A stretch of 64,000 nt of DNA from Calvatia gigantea (GCA_025093985.1 JACAAK010000002.1:1798001-1862000); one strand, 5' to 3'. Shown: positions 47,741-61,451, numbered from the stretch's first letter. Program-made: numbers and translations. Notes: generated from the letters alone by a model not told the origin.

Positions 47741-48363
47741 CCCTTTCGATACCCAAAAATGTTGTGCTACTAACGATACAATAAAAATAAACCAAAAAAT
47801 AGAATTAAAGAGCGAAAAAGAAGAAGGGGCCGCCAGGACTGGAAACGGAAGACGATCAACGAACGAGGAAAGTAAGAAAAGCGGGAAAAGAAAGAAAGGT
47901 TGCCCAAGGTATGCCGCTCGTACCGCAGCTATATGACTTGCATCTGTAGGATAGAGCTTGACAGGCGTCGACCAAAATGGTTTGACACCTGTGGTTGACC
48001 CGTCGTCAGTATGACGGGAGGGGTCTACGGGCGCTGAACGTCGGTTGCTACATGCCGCGCGGGTGGGCAAGATCTTGGACTTCGCACACTCTCTGGTGGC
48101 TCCAAGGTGTAGGCACGACTGCATTCGCTCGCACGAAGCTAGTTAAGCTCGGCGGTCGGTTTCAAATCTCGGAGCTGTCAGGGCGCACTGGCACACATCC
48201 TTAATCAAAACTTGCTTAAGTCACCCCAAATAAGCCCTGATCGAAACCCCCCACGTGCGCTTCCATCAGATCGCATCACAGATTGTTGGTCCAGAAATCC
48301 CTCTTTATGCTGCTCCAGTCTTTGGGAGAACAGCAATCGCCCCGATTGTCCTAAAAAGAAATA
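47741..48363. promoter_or_regulatory. Divergent region between membrane gene A and the proton channel
   Basis: About 620 bp with both promoters. The membrane gene's frame stays open on the minus strand to about 48124, but the translation lacks conserved features. No separate gene is called. Confidence 0.45.
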
Positions 48364-49204
48364 ATGCCAGATGACGAGACCCTCCAAGGCACGGCAGCGC
48401 ACACAGATAATCCATGGATTTGCATTGGGGGAGAGACATCCTCTGTGTCTCCGGGGAGGTGGCATTCCTTCAAGCATAAAGTCCGAGTTTGGCAGTCTGG
48501 CGTCGGGCGTACTATTGAGAGCCGCCGGGCGCATCTTTTCGTTTTATTCTTGGTGCGTCGAATGTGTACACCCTAGTGATAAATGCAGCCATTGTCGAAC
48601 GTTGATTTTTGTTCCGTTTAATTTAGATCACCGTTGACTCCGGGTGTGTTCTTGCCGACCTTGGTTATAGATTTCTTTCGAAACACTGCGATGAGGACAA
48701 CGAACATGAACCGACATGGCTCCAGATACTATCCCATATTTCCCTAGGGGTCACTAGCGCCTTCTTAACTGAAATCATACTTGCCCTGTTCGCGTTTGGT
48801 CTGCGGTATTACAACCCGTTTGGCGGGACTCCACAGGCCACATTACACCTGTTTGACGCCCTTGTTATCGTCACCACCTTCGTCCTAGAAGTTGTGCTAA
48901 AGGGAAGAGAACAACAATTTGCGGCACTTTTGATCGTGCTACGGTTCTGGCGTATCGTAAAACTGATGGAGGGTAGGCGCTTTCCCGTGCTCTTGCATTG
49001 AATGTGTGGTGACTTGAACATCCAGGTGTGGCCGTTGGTGCCGGAGAGCTCAATGCCGAAGCAGTTGAAGAACTTGCCTCAGCAAAGGAAAAGTTACGCC
49101 GTACGCAGGCTGAACTACGAGCCTCACAGGATGAGGTACACAAGCTTCGCCATCGTCTTCACGCGGCGGGTTTGCTGCCGTACAACCCCGATAACGACGT
49201 ATGA
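48364..49204 (+). CDS. Voltage-gated proton channel, Hv1 type
   Basis: A voltage-sensor domain that carries protons out across the plasma membrane. Three exons (introns 48553-48626 and 48973-49025) encode 237 residues. S1 is HLFVLFLITVDSGCVLADLG with the selectivity Asp at 67. S2 is SLGVTSAFLTEIILALFAFG (Glu112). S3 is LFDALVIVTTFVLEVVLKG (Asp140, Glu151). S4 is LLIVLRFWRIVKLMEG with Arg169, Arg172 and Lys175, the RxWRxxK form, where human Hv1 has a third Arg. No pore domain follows. The C-terminus is a coiled coil (AVEELASAKEKLRRTQAELR and on) suited to a dimer, ending LLPYNPDNDV. The acidic residues match human D112, E153, D174 and D185 by position, from my memory of the human protein. Fungal Hv channels are known; this is a standard-length member. 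Confidence 0.88.
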
Positions 49205-49348
49205 GAGGAGGCGAAATTCTGTTACATCGGCATACTATTATATTATCTATGGATGCAGTGATTATAGGATTATTTGAATACTGTACAACCCATTGCCACT
49301 AGGCTATTGTTGGTCAGGTTTCGCCTAGGGTTGCTCCTGATTATCGCA

Positions 49349-50768
49349 TCAAAACTTGTTACTGGCGCGTACCCACTCCGACTTGTGCGGGAGGGGAATG
49401 GGTAAGTCGTGGTCCTCTACGGTTGAAGGGAAAAGGGCCATAGTCTCGATTTGCGGAAGAATCGACTGGGGTGACCTTCCAATGTCACAATTGAGCCCTT
49501 CCACGAACCTCGAGCCAAAAGAACTCATCGAGTTGTCCTTCGATAAAGTTTTTGGAGGTAAAGGAGGCAGGGAAGCATTCTCCGTGGCTGGTGTTGCCTG
49601 GCCACTCGAACGGAGGTAGGATAAGGACAGGTCACTACGATCCGATACCGGCGCTGCCACTCGATGGTTAGGAGGCACAGAGCTGGGGGACGTCCACCTT
49701 CCGCTGCGAGAATACGATCTGGTTGCGATAGAGGCTGCGTATGGATCGTCCTTTCCCCGACGGACACTGATATTTTCTGCCCAAGGAGCCTTCTCTACGT
49801 CCTTCCCCATTACAAAAAATTGTTTCTGACCTGCGGCGGGCTTAGTAGCATCGAGATATTCTGACCACGAAACCAGTCGTGGCTGGGAAGCTGCATGCTG
49901 CAGGAAAGCCCTAATTCTGGGGTCAACGAACCAGTCGATCGTGTAGATTGTCCGCATCCAGATGTCGGGATAGGTGTGGGCGTGGGACGCAACACAGACG
50001 AAGAGTGCAAAGAAGTACGCAAATGCTGGGAGTTTCACCAAGTCAGTTGGCTGTTACCAATTTCTCCGATTAAGATTGTGGTTCACCAGTGAAAGCAGCC
50101 AACCACACCACCGGAACAAGCACGGATGCTGAAGCACAAACACCCCAATCACCTAAGGGCGCAAAACCGCAGTTATACTTTGCTGGTTCCTCTACATGGT
50201 TTCTAGGTGGCTCACCAGTCACATGGCATACTAGAGAGGACCCACTGGTGGTTAAACTGATGGCAGCCCCTAGATTTCTGTTAACTGGTGTAGAAACGAT
50301 TGGTAAACCGTGGCCTCCCATACCAAGTTGGAACAAAGCAACGACTGCTGCCCATCCACATTCTACTAGTACATATGCAGACCGGATATGAGGTTTAAAG
50401 TGCTCGACTGCCGACCTGGAAGAGAAGGGGAGTTGGAAATTGGGTGCATTGTATTAAAAGAATGACGACTCACGACGTGATTAGAATCATCAGGAGGCAA
50501 TTTGTAAAAATCACGAACATCGATGACCCGGGGGCTAATGTAGTAGCACGTAAGTAAGCATTGAGGGATGAGGTTAGGTCGCACGGCTTACCATGATGTC
50601 CAATGGCTGAAGTAGAACTAATATTCCAACCTGCGAATCCGAGAAGTAAGATTGAAAGTAGTAGGAGAAGAGCTAGAACATTATCCTGTGTTAGCTTATT
50701 TACATGGGGAGGGACACAACAGACTCACCAAAGAAGGCAGTTCGGACCACAATAAAAGCGTTGATCAT
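49349..50768 (-). CDS. Four-helix MARVEL-like membrane protein with disordered tail (copy B)
   Basis: Start MINAFIVVRTAFFALLLLLS at 50768, with helix 1 running to ILLLGFAGWNISSTSA. Further exons give MFVIFTNCLLMILITS (helix 2), SAYVLVECGWAAVVALFQLG followed by AAISLTTSG (helix 3, the part most like MARVEL proteins) and a Cys-bearing loop (DWGVCASAS). Helix 4 (VLVPVVWLAAFTAFAYFFAL, FVCVA) is split by an intron. The tail begins HAHTYPDIWMRTIYTIDWFV and continues for about 190 Ser/Pro-rich residues to ASNKF. Six or so introns, all with GT-AG borders that keep the frame. No signal peptide or catalytic motif. Assignment to MARVEL rests on topology and the helix 3 to loop pattern, not on a search. 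Confidence 0.62.
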
Positions 50769-51489
50769 AGTCGTCGTGGTGAGATCTAAGGTCGTGAAAC
50801 GTCAAGGTGGTTGAGTTGATGCAAGGCCGGGACCAGCACGGAGGCGGAGGTACAGGAATGAGAAAAAAATAAAAGGATAGTCGAGTTGATAGTGAGACGT
50901 ATAAGAAGAAAAAAATCGAGGTAAATAGTCCGAGCCTGAAGACCCGAAGCTTAAAAAACGGTCGATGCTAGACTCCGCCAGAGAGTGAAGAGGGAAGTCA
51001 CGGTGCCCGACGTATCTGCTTTTATTGACAATAAACGTTGTGCGCAGGGTTGTAGCCGGTATCCTGAATACACATAGAGACACATCCATTCATTGGGAAG
51101 ACAAAAGAAAGTACAAGCAATCTAAATTAGGACAATGCTCTGTTAACGTTATGTTTGGGCGCATTGTTTGGTTGTGGGTCTTGGACTCTCTTGTCCCGGG
51201 TTCTCAGCGTCAACACTCAAAAAATTTCACCTCCGTTGATAAATCATTTTCTCCTTCACCATTTACAAGCATTGAAATAATAGCTTGATGCCCACCGTTC
51301 TGCAAAACAACTTACAGGGACCTAAGTCATCGTTTTGGCCTGCCCGAAATAACTCAACTTGGTATCAGTCACACCGCTAGAGCTGTGCCCCACAATACAC
51401 GAAGTGGATGATGTTTGGATTCTAATCACATACATTATCATACAGAGCAATACCATGCCTCTCAATATTACATCGACCTGCGATTTCAC
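50769..51489. other. Intergenic, 721 bp
   Basis: This lies between copies B and C of the membrane-protein genes (both minus strand). No gene was recognised; it should contain the copy B promoter and the copy C 3' UTR. Confidence 0.5.
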
Positions 51490-53116
51490 TTAGTCAACTC
51501 TTCGCAAATCTAGCGCTGGGGGTCGGATTGTCATGTCAGAACTCCCAAACTTCTTTCGAGGCCCAACAGGGCGCACAGGAGCGAAGGATGAAGGGGCGGC
51601 GGATTGACTTCCACCCCCCAGGTTTATATCATCCTCCCGCCGCACCGGACCCGGAGATTGTGAAGCATCAGCGTCGTGTGGTGGACCACCATGAGAGACA
51701 GGCACCAGTTTCCGCTTAACTTTTCTGACTGGTTGTGAGAGGATATCCAATTGTGGCCAACTACCTAGTGGCGGCGGAGAGGGTGGCAAAGCAGTTTGAG
51801 CGGTCTGAGCGGCAGGGGCCCCGGAGGCAGAGGTTGGCGTTGCTTCTGGATGGGAGGGTGCTAGATGAGCGGTCGATTCGGAGTTGACGCCAACAATGGC
51901 TTGTTGCATGTACACTGGGTAGAGGGAAGACGCAAAGCTGCTTCCTACCGGCTCTGCCTCTATGGGAGGGAGAGCTGGGGCTCGAACTACAGGAGGAGCA
52001 GCGGCTGGCGGTAATTCAGTCAATTGAGCAGCAGCATGGAAAACACTAGGTGGTTGATAGTGTTCAATCTGGTATTCCTGGCTGAGGCCAGATCGCCATG
52101 AAAATATTCGTGAACGCTGGCCTTCACCCAGCTGAGCACGTTTTGGCCTCGGAGCGTGGATGATGGGAACGGTGTTTTGGAATCGTGACGTTGTCGGAGT
52201 TGGCGGGGCACTGGCAAGTATAATACATGTTCCGGCCCAGGGAAACTTGCGCATTGTTGAATGCCAGATAGTTGGATCCTTCTTCTTGTTGATGATAACA
52301 GCGAAAATGAATACAGAAAAGTAAGTGATGACTTGATATGACAGGTGTGAGCACTTTCATGTGTTTGTCAAGGAGGATGGGTACGAACTGGCCAAGGTAC
52401 ATAGCCAAGTGAATGCCAGCAACACTTGCGATGAAACGCACTTTGGTGCTATGAGGAAGACGTGAGCTCCAGTGCTGAGGTTTCAAGCCCGATAGGTACC
52501 CACTTCGGTCATTAGTAGTACAATCTCCTAGAGATTCGATGGCTGTCAAAGCAACCGCACCAACTATCAATCACGCAGGCGTCAGTCGCCAGGAGGAAGT
52601 AAAACTGCACATTGACGTACCCAGATACATTAACCCCCACAAGGAAACCCATATACACTCAAACCATACCGTCCCGATAGACCAGCATTTTCGGGCAAGT
52701 TCTACAAAACCACTACGATTGAAAGTTCAGTGATCATAGATTTTACGAGCGCTAGAAATTTTCTGGGCGCCACTTACACAACAAAAAGGATGAAAAGCCC
52801 CGAGCAACCAAGGAATGTCAGATAGCAGTCTATCCCAAGCGGTGATGCTGTGAAGATCAATGCAAACCCGTATCAGATGTGAGCAGGCAGGAGTCCGTGA
52901 AACTGTTGCTACATACACTGGGTATTGTCTTCGCCGATAAAACCCAAGTTCCACATAGCGAGGCTTGCGACCAATGCATTACAAACGAGGAAGGTAACTA
53001 TGGAGGTTGCTGAGTCTTCTGAACACCGGGACTGGAGGTGTGAGCCAACGCTTACCGAGAACACAGTACCGGAAAGCCCGAAGATTCAGTTTTCCAAGGA
53101 GGTAGTTGACGTTCAT
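51490..53116 (-). CDS. Four-helix MARVEL-like membrane protein with Pro-rich tail (copy C)
   Basis: Start MNVNYLLGKLNLRAFRYCVL at 53116. Helix 1 is VTFLVCNALVASLAMWNLGF, helix 2 YLTFLGCSGLFILFVVGFVE. Helix 3 is TVWFECIWVSLWGLMYLVGA with VALTAIESLGDC, which closely follows the MARVEL pattern (WFE, W, L..GA, then a Cys). The loop TPKCVSSQ leads to helix 4, VLLAFTWLCTLAIITYFSVF, and IFAVIINKKKDPTIWHSTM. About 245 further residues form a Pro/Ala-rich tail (PPAAAPPVVRAPALPPIEAE, then PVRKVKRKLVPVSHGG) ending LDLRRVD. Seven introns are inferred; the second uses the canonical GTATGT donor. Of the three tandem copies this is the best match to the MARVEL fold. Function is unknown; the tail could recruit cytoskeletal or SH3 partners (inference from the Pro content). 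Confidence 0.68.
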
Positions 53117-53862
53117 ATTTTCAATGGAAAGCCCACAGGGAGTTTCGGAGGGATGGAGGGAGGTGGGAAGGAAAGACGGAGAATTGACAACAAAGGCAAA
53201 GGAGTGTGGTACTGACGACTGGGTAGGTAAGGACCGATCAGGTTCTCGAAGGCCGAGAAGGGGGTATGGGGTGGAGAACGGAGGAAGAACCCGAGGGTAA
53301 GCGGAGCTGGGTCCGCTAACTGGATCGGAGGATGAACGTTAATGTTCAAGGTTAAACGTTATTAAACTGAGCTCAGCCCAGAATGCCAGCACTCAGTACT
53401 CAGTACTCACTCAGGCCTAAGGGTGGAAAGAGAAGAAGGTCCGCGAGTGCCGCTGCCCCAGCCCCAACCCATCAAGATCTTGATCTCATGTCACTCAACA
53501 GAGCTATCCTTTCACTTAAGGGACTCGATTAAGTATGGTTTGATCAACTTGTGCTATACTTGGTGGGACAGATGATGCCTCCCTGGATGCTATGCGATAC
53601 TAGCTGAATTTAATTACAAAATTCCATGCCCAATTTGAAGGAGGGTGGCGCAGAAGTAAAACAGGACGAGAGAAATGGCAGCATTATGGAAACCAATAGA
53701 GAGGCTAATGGTCGTGGATAAACGTTGTAATAAATAGAACAGGTAAAGAGAGGATGTGTCAGGTGCTTTTCTTGATATAGGACGCCCCATCGACACGCGG
53801 TTTCTAGTTAGAGCATGCATCTGGCGCCTCGGGGGGTATTGAACATGATCCCCCGAGTGTCC
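53117..53862. other. Intergenic, 746 bp, with ACTCAGT heptamer repeats
   Basis: This lies upstream of membrane gene C and downstream of the PP4 subunit gene. It carries ACTCAGTACTCAGTACTCAC at 53391-53410, the inverted counterpart of the repeat at 45627-45646. No gene was recognised. Confidence 0.5.
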
Positions 53863-56800
53863 TCAAGTATCAGTATCCATTGCGTCGGAGGAGAGTGTCA
53901 CCATAGGGGACCCCGCCCTGGGAGTGGTTAACCAACTCTCGCCGCTGCGATCACTCATTGCATTCGCCATGCCAGACCAAGACTGTCCAATTTGCGAAGC
54001 CGTGGCATTGCGGTCATCAGACTGATTGTCTTGTCCTTCGTAGCCCCGGTCTGCCACCGCACCTTCCCCATTGGCGTTGGCTTCTGAGTGATGACTGTCG
54101 GCGCTTGTGATATCAGCAGCTGACAAGATGGCAGCGGAGGAGGTTTGTCGTCGTGGGAGAGGGGGTTTAGAAAAATGTCTTGATCTCATTGGTGTCACAG
54201 GTGTGCGCTCCACTACTTCGTTGGAGAACGGGAATGTAACAGGCTGCTGTCCCCCGAGCAAGGTGGTTAGATCGGGAATGAAACTCCTCACTGATAGAGA
54301 AGAGTCTTGCGACAATAGTCCCACAATCTCGGCAAGGTGTTCCGGGACGGGCTCGGATTCCCGGATGAAGTGATCTAGACAAGCCACATCAACCTCGCTG
54401 CAATTCTTAACTTAGTTGTGGGAGGATACATACCACAAACACTTCCAACAAACCTGGCGACAGATATTCTCACATCGGTGACAGTGTCCTTGGACAGGTT
54501 GGACATTTCGCGGAGCAAGGTATTGGCGAGGGCCGCCGATGGTTTCTGCCCGGATGCGACAGAAGCCAGAAATTTTGATCTCTGACAAGCTGCGAAGCTG
54601 AGGGAACAGATCATATATCAGTACGCATTCCACCTCCACAGGTTAGGAAGCAAAGGAAAGCCACATACGTCATTCTCCGGCGGAATGTGGAGGAGAGTAG
54701 CTGTGCAATGGCATTGTTGAGATCATCCAGAAGGTGCTGGTAAGGAGATAGTAGGCCGAAGATTTTGGGAAGCTATGCGCAAATGGCCAGAAAAAGAAGA
54801 TGGATCAGCATCCCAATGACTCAAGAAACACATAAAACACGCACAGTTTCTACCGCAATGTCACGAACACCCTGCTCTGCATCGAGCAATGCTCGCACCT
54901 GAACCGCTTTGACCACAGATAGAACCTCGTCCCCCAACAACGCCGGCATCTTGATAAGTTCCTGGAGGATGATCTTGCGCTCCCTCCAACCCTTGAAAAT
55001 CCCAGCTTCCCAATTTTTTTGAATCGCTTCCAAGAACGACAGGCCGAGATCTTGGCCAACCACACCAATGAATGTCTCCAGACTCTCGACTGCTCGGATA
55101 CGAACAGGTTCGTCCTTGCAACTGATAGAGTTCCACCAGACCTGGACAAGATCTCTGCGTGCATTGTCGTGCCCAATGACTTTCGCGATCTCTCCCAAAC
55201 CAGCAGCTAACGAAAGCTTGACGTTGGGCATACGGTTAGCACTAAGATCGAGGTAAGCTTCTTTTAATTCGCCCCAGCGATCTTTGCCCAATGTCAACGT
55301 AACGGCGGGGAATCCGAATGCGAGCGTCAAAGGTCTCTTGGTATCAAGGTAAAATGATTCTAAGGGAGGGAATTCTTCAAACGTGATTAGTGGGGTTCCA
55401 TTGCGGACGTTGTTATCTTCCTTCCGACCGAGATACATATGGAGAAGGAACTCTGGCGGGCCCTGTGGATCGTCGGAAAATGCATAGATGGTCTCTGATA
55501 GAGTATCTAATGCGCTCTGGCGGACACATTTTTCGGGGTCCTGGGATAGTGCAGTTAGCGTTTCAAAAGCGAGCGCTCGGCGCTGGCCGAAAGGAAGTCT
55601 CTGCACAAGAGGGGGAAGCGAAAACAAAACATTCTGACGAACGTCGACATGCGGATCGGCGACAAGACGCTGAAACATAGGAGCCTGAACTCCAGTCAAT
55701 CGTGGTTAATGCAATGACTTGGGACGAGTCTTACCAAATCTTTCACAACAAATTCAACTGGGACAACCCTGGCAAGCGCTCCGATAGCGAAAGCCGCTTC
55801 ACGTCTGACCCAATAAACAGGATCATTCACAGAGCGCCCAACATCCCCGATGAAGTGGATCTCTGTTTCCGGGTCCGAGGTCCCTATACAAGAGACAACG
55901 TTGAGAGGGAGTGAAGGGTGAAATAAAACAGTCCTCCAACTCACCGTTAGCAGCAACGGTGGCAATAAGACGCATGGCCGACCAACGTCCGTTTGTAGCC
56001 TGTTCGTCGTAGTACACATCCTCCTGCTCCTCACGAATTATGTTTCCTAGGCTGATCTGGTACGCAAGAAGTGACTTTGGCCTACGTAACTTTCTGGGAT
56101 GTAGAAATTCAGGCACCTGAGGAATTTCAGCCGAAGCTGCCTGGTTCGCGGGCGAAAATTCTGTTTCTGTTGTGCGCAACGTGCCCTGGGAAGCACGGGA
56201 CGAGGAAGAATCACTGTGTGATAGAACGTCTGGGGGATCGGAAACTGGTGAAAATTCTGCAGGGGACGTATCACGGGATGAACCGTGGACGGCAGGGACT
56301 TTAGGAGAAGACCCAAAAGATGAATTGCTCGAGTTGCCAGTCGAAGGAGAAGATGACGTCGAAGAGGGCACGGAGAACGAGCTGGGAACAATTGGGAAGT
56401 ATGGATTGACCGTGTCCTCCTTAATGATAACGTCAGATTCTGAAGCCTCGAGGTCAGCGGATGGCGTCACTCCATCCTCATCGTTACCCAATTCACCTGG
56501 CGAGACAACCTGGACTCCATCCCCGTTCTGAGCTTCCAACCATAATCGCCGTTCGTCGACGTTCTGCCCGGATGCCGCAACTATCTCGTCGGGCTGGAGG
56601 CCTTCCTCCCACAAGGTATCAAGACGGCCGAGAGCAATTACAAGGGCAGCCAAAATCTCGTGCTTGACTAAAGTCCGTTCTTCCGGGCCGAAGAGACCGA
56701 TTTCAGGCTCTTCTTCTTCAACTTCCGGGTCATCCATTGCATAATCTTGTGCAGGGGCTTCCCACAAATTTTCTGGGGGTAGCGGAGGACGTATAGTCTG

Positions 56801-57859
56801 GCCTCGAATTAATGCATCTTTATCATTAGCCGCCTTGATTCGCTCGAGAACAGTGGTGATCGAACAACGAGCAGTTTCACTGATATTGCCATTGCTGTTC
56901 AAAATCAGCGAGCCAAAAAGCGGGGTAAATGTTTGGTAGTGAATGCGAGCAGGCGAGACGCTATGATCGTCTGCTTCCTCGCTGTAATTGGCGACTACCT
57001 GGCAATGCTGCGGACGTGTTATCAGACTATAATGAACGCAGCAGTGATGGAATAGTCAGTTACTCACTGTGACAAACCACCACATGACATCTCCTAGAGA
57101 ACGACTGAATTCCTCCTGGACATTCTCGTCTATATTACAGCCCGTAAATAAAAACTCTGTGAGTCAGATTTTTTGAACAACATAGATGAAAAGCCCACCA
57201 GGGTCAAGAACGAGTTCACGGAAAAGCGGCAAGACGTATTCAACGGCCTCTTGGGGGGGCACCTCCTGGATGAGTTTTGGCATATTCTTGACGATAAAGG
57301 ACCGGTGCTTCACTTGCTTACTTCGGCAGAAGAGGTAAATTTTTTCCAAAGCGGTGAGACTGCCGTCGTCCAATATAAGATCATTGACGACGTCCACGGG
57401 AATGCCAGGATAAATATCATCGGTGCTATCAGGATCGGGGGTAACGTAGGTGTTTCCGAATTGGGATATTGCTTGGGGGACGATGGGCGGCGGTGGCGAG
57501 GGAGATTTGGAGGAAACCTCAACCTCCTGTGTGGGCGCGGGTTCGGGCACTGGTATCTCAACAAATGGAGAAGTTGGGGGGGTAAAATAGTCCGCAGCAG
57601 AGGGAGAAGGAGGTTGGGAGGGATCAGCTTCGGAATAAGGAGTAGACGGCGCGGTGTAAAACTGGAGATATGGGGACTGCACTTCCTCGGCAAAAGGATC
57701 GTCGCGCTGGGAGGGAGAGGGGGTAGAGAGAAAAGCGGAGAAAGAGGGTGGTGGTGGAAGGGGAATGTGGGTGGGGCGGGAAGATGTTGTGGAGGAAGCG
57801 GAAGAGGAATCCATGGGATGATGGACGAACGGGAAGGGAACTGAGAGGAAAGAACCCAT
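53863..57859 (-). CDS. Serine/threonine protein phosphatase 4 regulatory subunit 1 (HEAT repeats)
   Basis: A scaffold subunit that directs PP4 catalytic subunits. The start is at 57859 (MGSFLSVPFPFVHHPMDSSS) or 57814 (MDSSSASST). A disordered Ser/Pro N-terminus precedes TALEKIYLFCRSKQVKHRSF and IVKNMPKLIQEVPPQEAVEY, the first helical repeats. Later exons read DVGRSVNDPVYWVRREAAFA and IGALARVVPVEFVVKDLV, then MFQRLVADPHVDVRQNVLFS, LPPLVQRLPFGQRRALAFET, DPEKCVRQSALDTLSETIYA and on through NVKLSLAAGLGEIAKVIGHD, all typical PP4R1 HEAT units. A low-complexity stretch (about 56050-56450) interrupts the repeats. The tail is Ser/Thr-rich, ending DAMDTDT. About 1,100-1,200 residues with several introns. 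Sequence likeness is to PPP4R1 rather than to the PP2A A subunit. Confidence 0.82.
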
Positions 57860-58634
57860 TGGGAATCAGTTGGGGAGGAGGAGAGAGTAGGGAGACAGGC
57901 ACCTATACGGTTCGAAAGGAGGACAGGAAGAAAGCTCCCGTCCAGGCTGCTGCTCACGCGCAGAATGACGCAACTCGCTTGTACAACACCACTTTGTATC
58001 AACAAATCAGCAGCTCCTTGCAACACTGAACCCGATACCGGATCCTGCAAGTCTGCGATCCACGCGGTCTGCTGCACAGTGTCAGTCCTCGCAAGGCGCG
58101 CCGACTGGCAACCGACGCAGCGGACACAGTAAAGACAATTATCTACGCGGGGGGAAAGGAAAGAGACTAAGGACAAGATTGTTCAACTGCAAAAGGACAA
58201 ACGGCAAATTTCCACACTGCTCTGCGCTCCGCCGTTGTTCCCCGCTACGTCATCACACACCATCAACCCTTCATTTACCTGCGCCTATCATTCCTAGCCC
58301 TTCCTCGTAACCCCAGTCACCGCCTGCCCCGTTGCTGCCTGCGCTGGCTTATCCCGCAGTCAATCATCTTTTGACTACGTTTCGCTGCGCCTCACCCACC
58401 GTCTTCTCCCAGAAGAACAAACAAAACAACCAGAAACTATGACGTCACCCCGCCTCCTCCCCCGGTTCCTGATCTGTCACAGCCTGGACTCAGTCACATA
58501 TTAACCATGCGTTCACGTCAATGACGTAGCACTACTAGGTTTGCCGTTGACCCCATCACCAATCAGTCTACAATCATCTAAGAACATCAAGGACATCTTA
58601 TTTATACATAACGCCCATCTCCCCCCCCCCCTCC
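57860..58634. promoter_or_regulatory. Intergenic, 775 bp, PP4 subunit promoter side
   Basis: It carries the palindrome TGACGTCA at 58440-58447 and an 11-base C run at 58621-58631 that abuts the aspartate aminotransferase stop region. No gene was recognised. Confidence 0.5.
58440..58447. promoter_or_regulatory. CRE-type palindrome TGACGTCA
   Basis: A perfect 8-bp site about 580 bp upstream of the PP4 subunit start; nothing more than the motif supports it. Confidence 0.35.
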
Positions 58635-60338
<1,704 letters not shown>

Positions 60339-61451
60339 TAAGTCGGTTGCACGAAGGTAGTAAACAAAGCAGAGAGACGAAGGTGGATATAAAAGTCAAC
60401 TTAGGCTGCTGGAACGAAGGACGCTATGGTATATATACAAAAACGAGAGGGCCACGGAACAGATCGTATGTGGGTATGGTTTGATAAACCAGCCGCGCAG
60501 AAGAAAAATTTGTCTGGGACAAAATCACCGGAAGTACTTACCAGGCAACAGTTCAATATCAGATGTCAACCACAATGGTGCCCAAATCAACGCTACTTGC
60601 TCAGCGATACGTGTGGTATTGGGCGTGAATGGAAGAAGAGATGAACAACGATATGGTGCTTAGATTAGGACGGGTACTATCTCTGAGCTGGAGGGGTACA
60701 CACTTACGGGTTATAACGTGGCGATCGCGATAAGATGGATGGACACAGGTTAAACGTTTAATCCTAGAGAAAAGTTTTTGGCCTTCCCGTTTGGTTGTTG
60801 ATGTTTATGGACGGGATCGGTGCCCAAGCACTGACAGCAGTCTATCTCAGGCCAGCTCAAGGCGAGGTCGAGTTCCGTCGACCTTTTATATTGCAGGTAA
60901 GTAGGTCCCCACCGCTCAAGGTCCATCTAAGTCCGCTACTAATGGTCCAAGCACGAATTAATGATTTCTCTGCCATAAACCTCATACCACCTGACAGAGA
61001 GCCTGCTCAGTGCTCGGTGCAGACCTTGCAAAAGGCTGCCTGGTCAATGAATACATTCCACGGTTCCTGCAAGGACCCTGAGTACCCTTCCATAAATAGC
61101 AGAAGACCTGCTAGAGTCTGCTGTTTCTGCTCTGAATTCTTGACGACCTCAATTACTTGTTGGGATCTTATACAGGGTGCTGAAAGTCACCCATAGCGGA
61201 GTAGGTTAAAAGCCATCAGGTGATAATTATAATGCAACAACAGGTAAACTAACAAATGCAATAATGAATTGAGATGCACGTCCGCGCCCAGAATAGAAGA
61301 ATGCAACGAGCAATATGAACAACCATGGGAAAAGATATGGAATGGAAGGATAGTAGCACGGTCAGTAAATAGGACACGCAACCGACGTGGTTAGCGATGT
61401 GTGGGTAATGTCCGCCATTCCTACCACACAGGGGGGGGGGGGCGATAGGCA
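60339..61451. other. Intergenic, 1.1 kb
   Basis: This lies between the aminotransferase start and the AN1 zinc-finger stop. A 133-codon plus-strand frame at 60795-61196 has no recognisable motif. A 12-base G run at 61431-61442 lies just past the AN1 stop. No gene is called. Confidence 0.5.
61431..61442 (+). repeat. Poly-G run, 12 bases
   Basis: An uninterrupted homopolymer about 9 bp downstream of the AN1 stop codon (C-run in the sense of that gene). Prone to length error. Confidence 0.9.

Noticed and set aside
47746..48124. Upstream open extension of membrane gene A with hydrophobic stretches
   Set aside because: It could add an N-terminal helix, but it does not resemble the other two copies; an internal ATG gives the expected four-helix layout.
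57173..57844. 223-codon plus-strand frame opposite the PP4 subunit N-terminus
   Set aside because: Gly/Arg-rich shadow of the Ser/Pro-rich exon on the minus strand, with no motif of its own.
60795..61196. 133-codon plus-strand frame between aminotransferase and AN1 gene
   Set aside because: No motif and no splice-supported extension; Cys content alone is not evidence of a gene.
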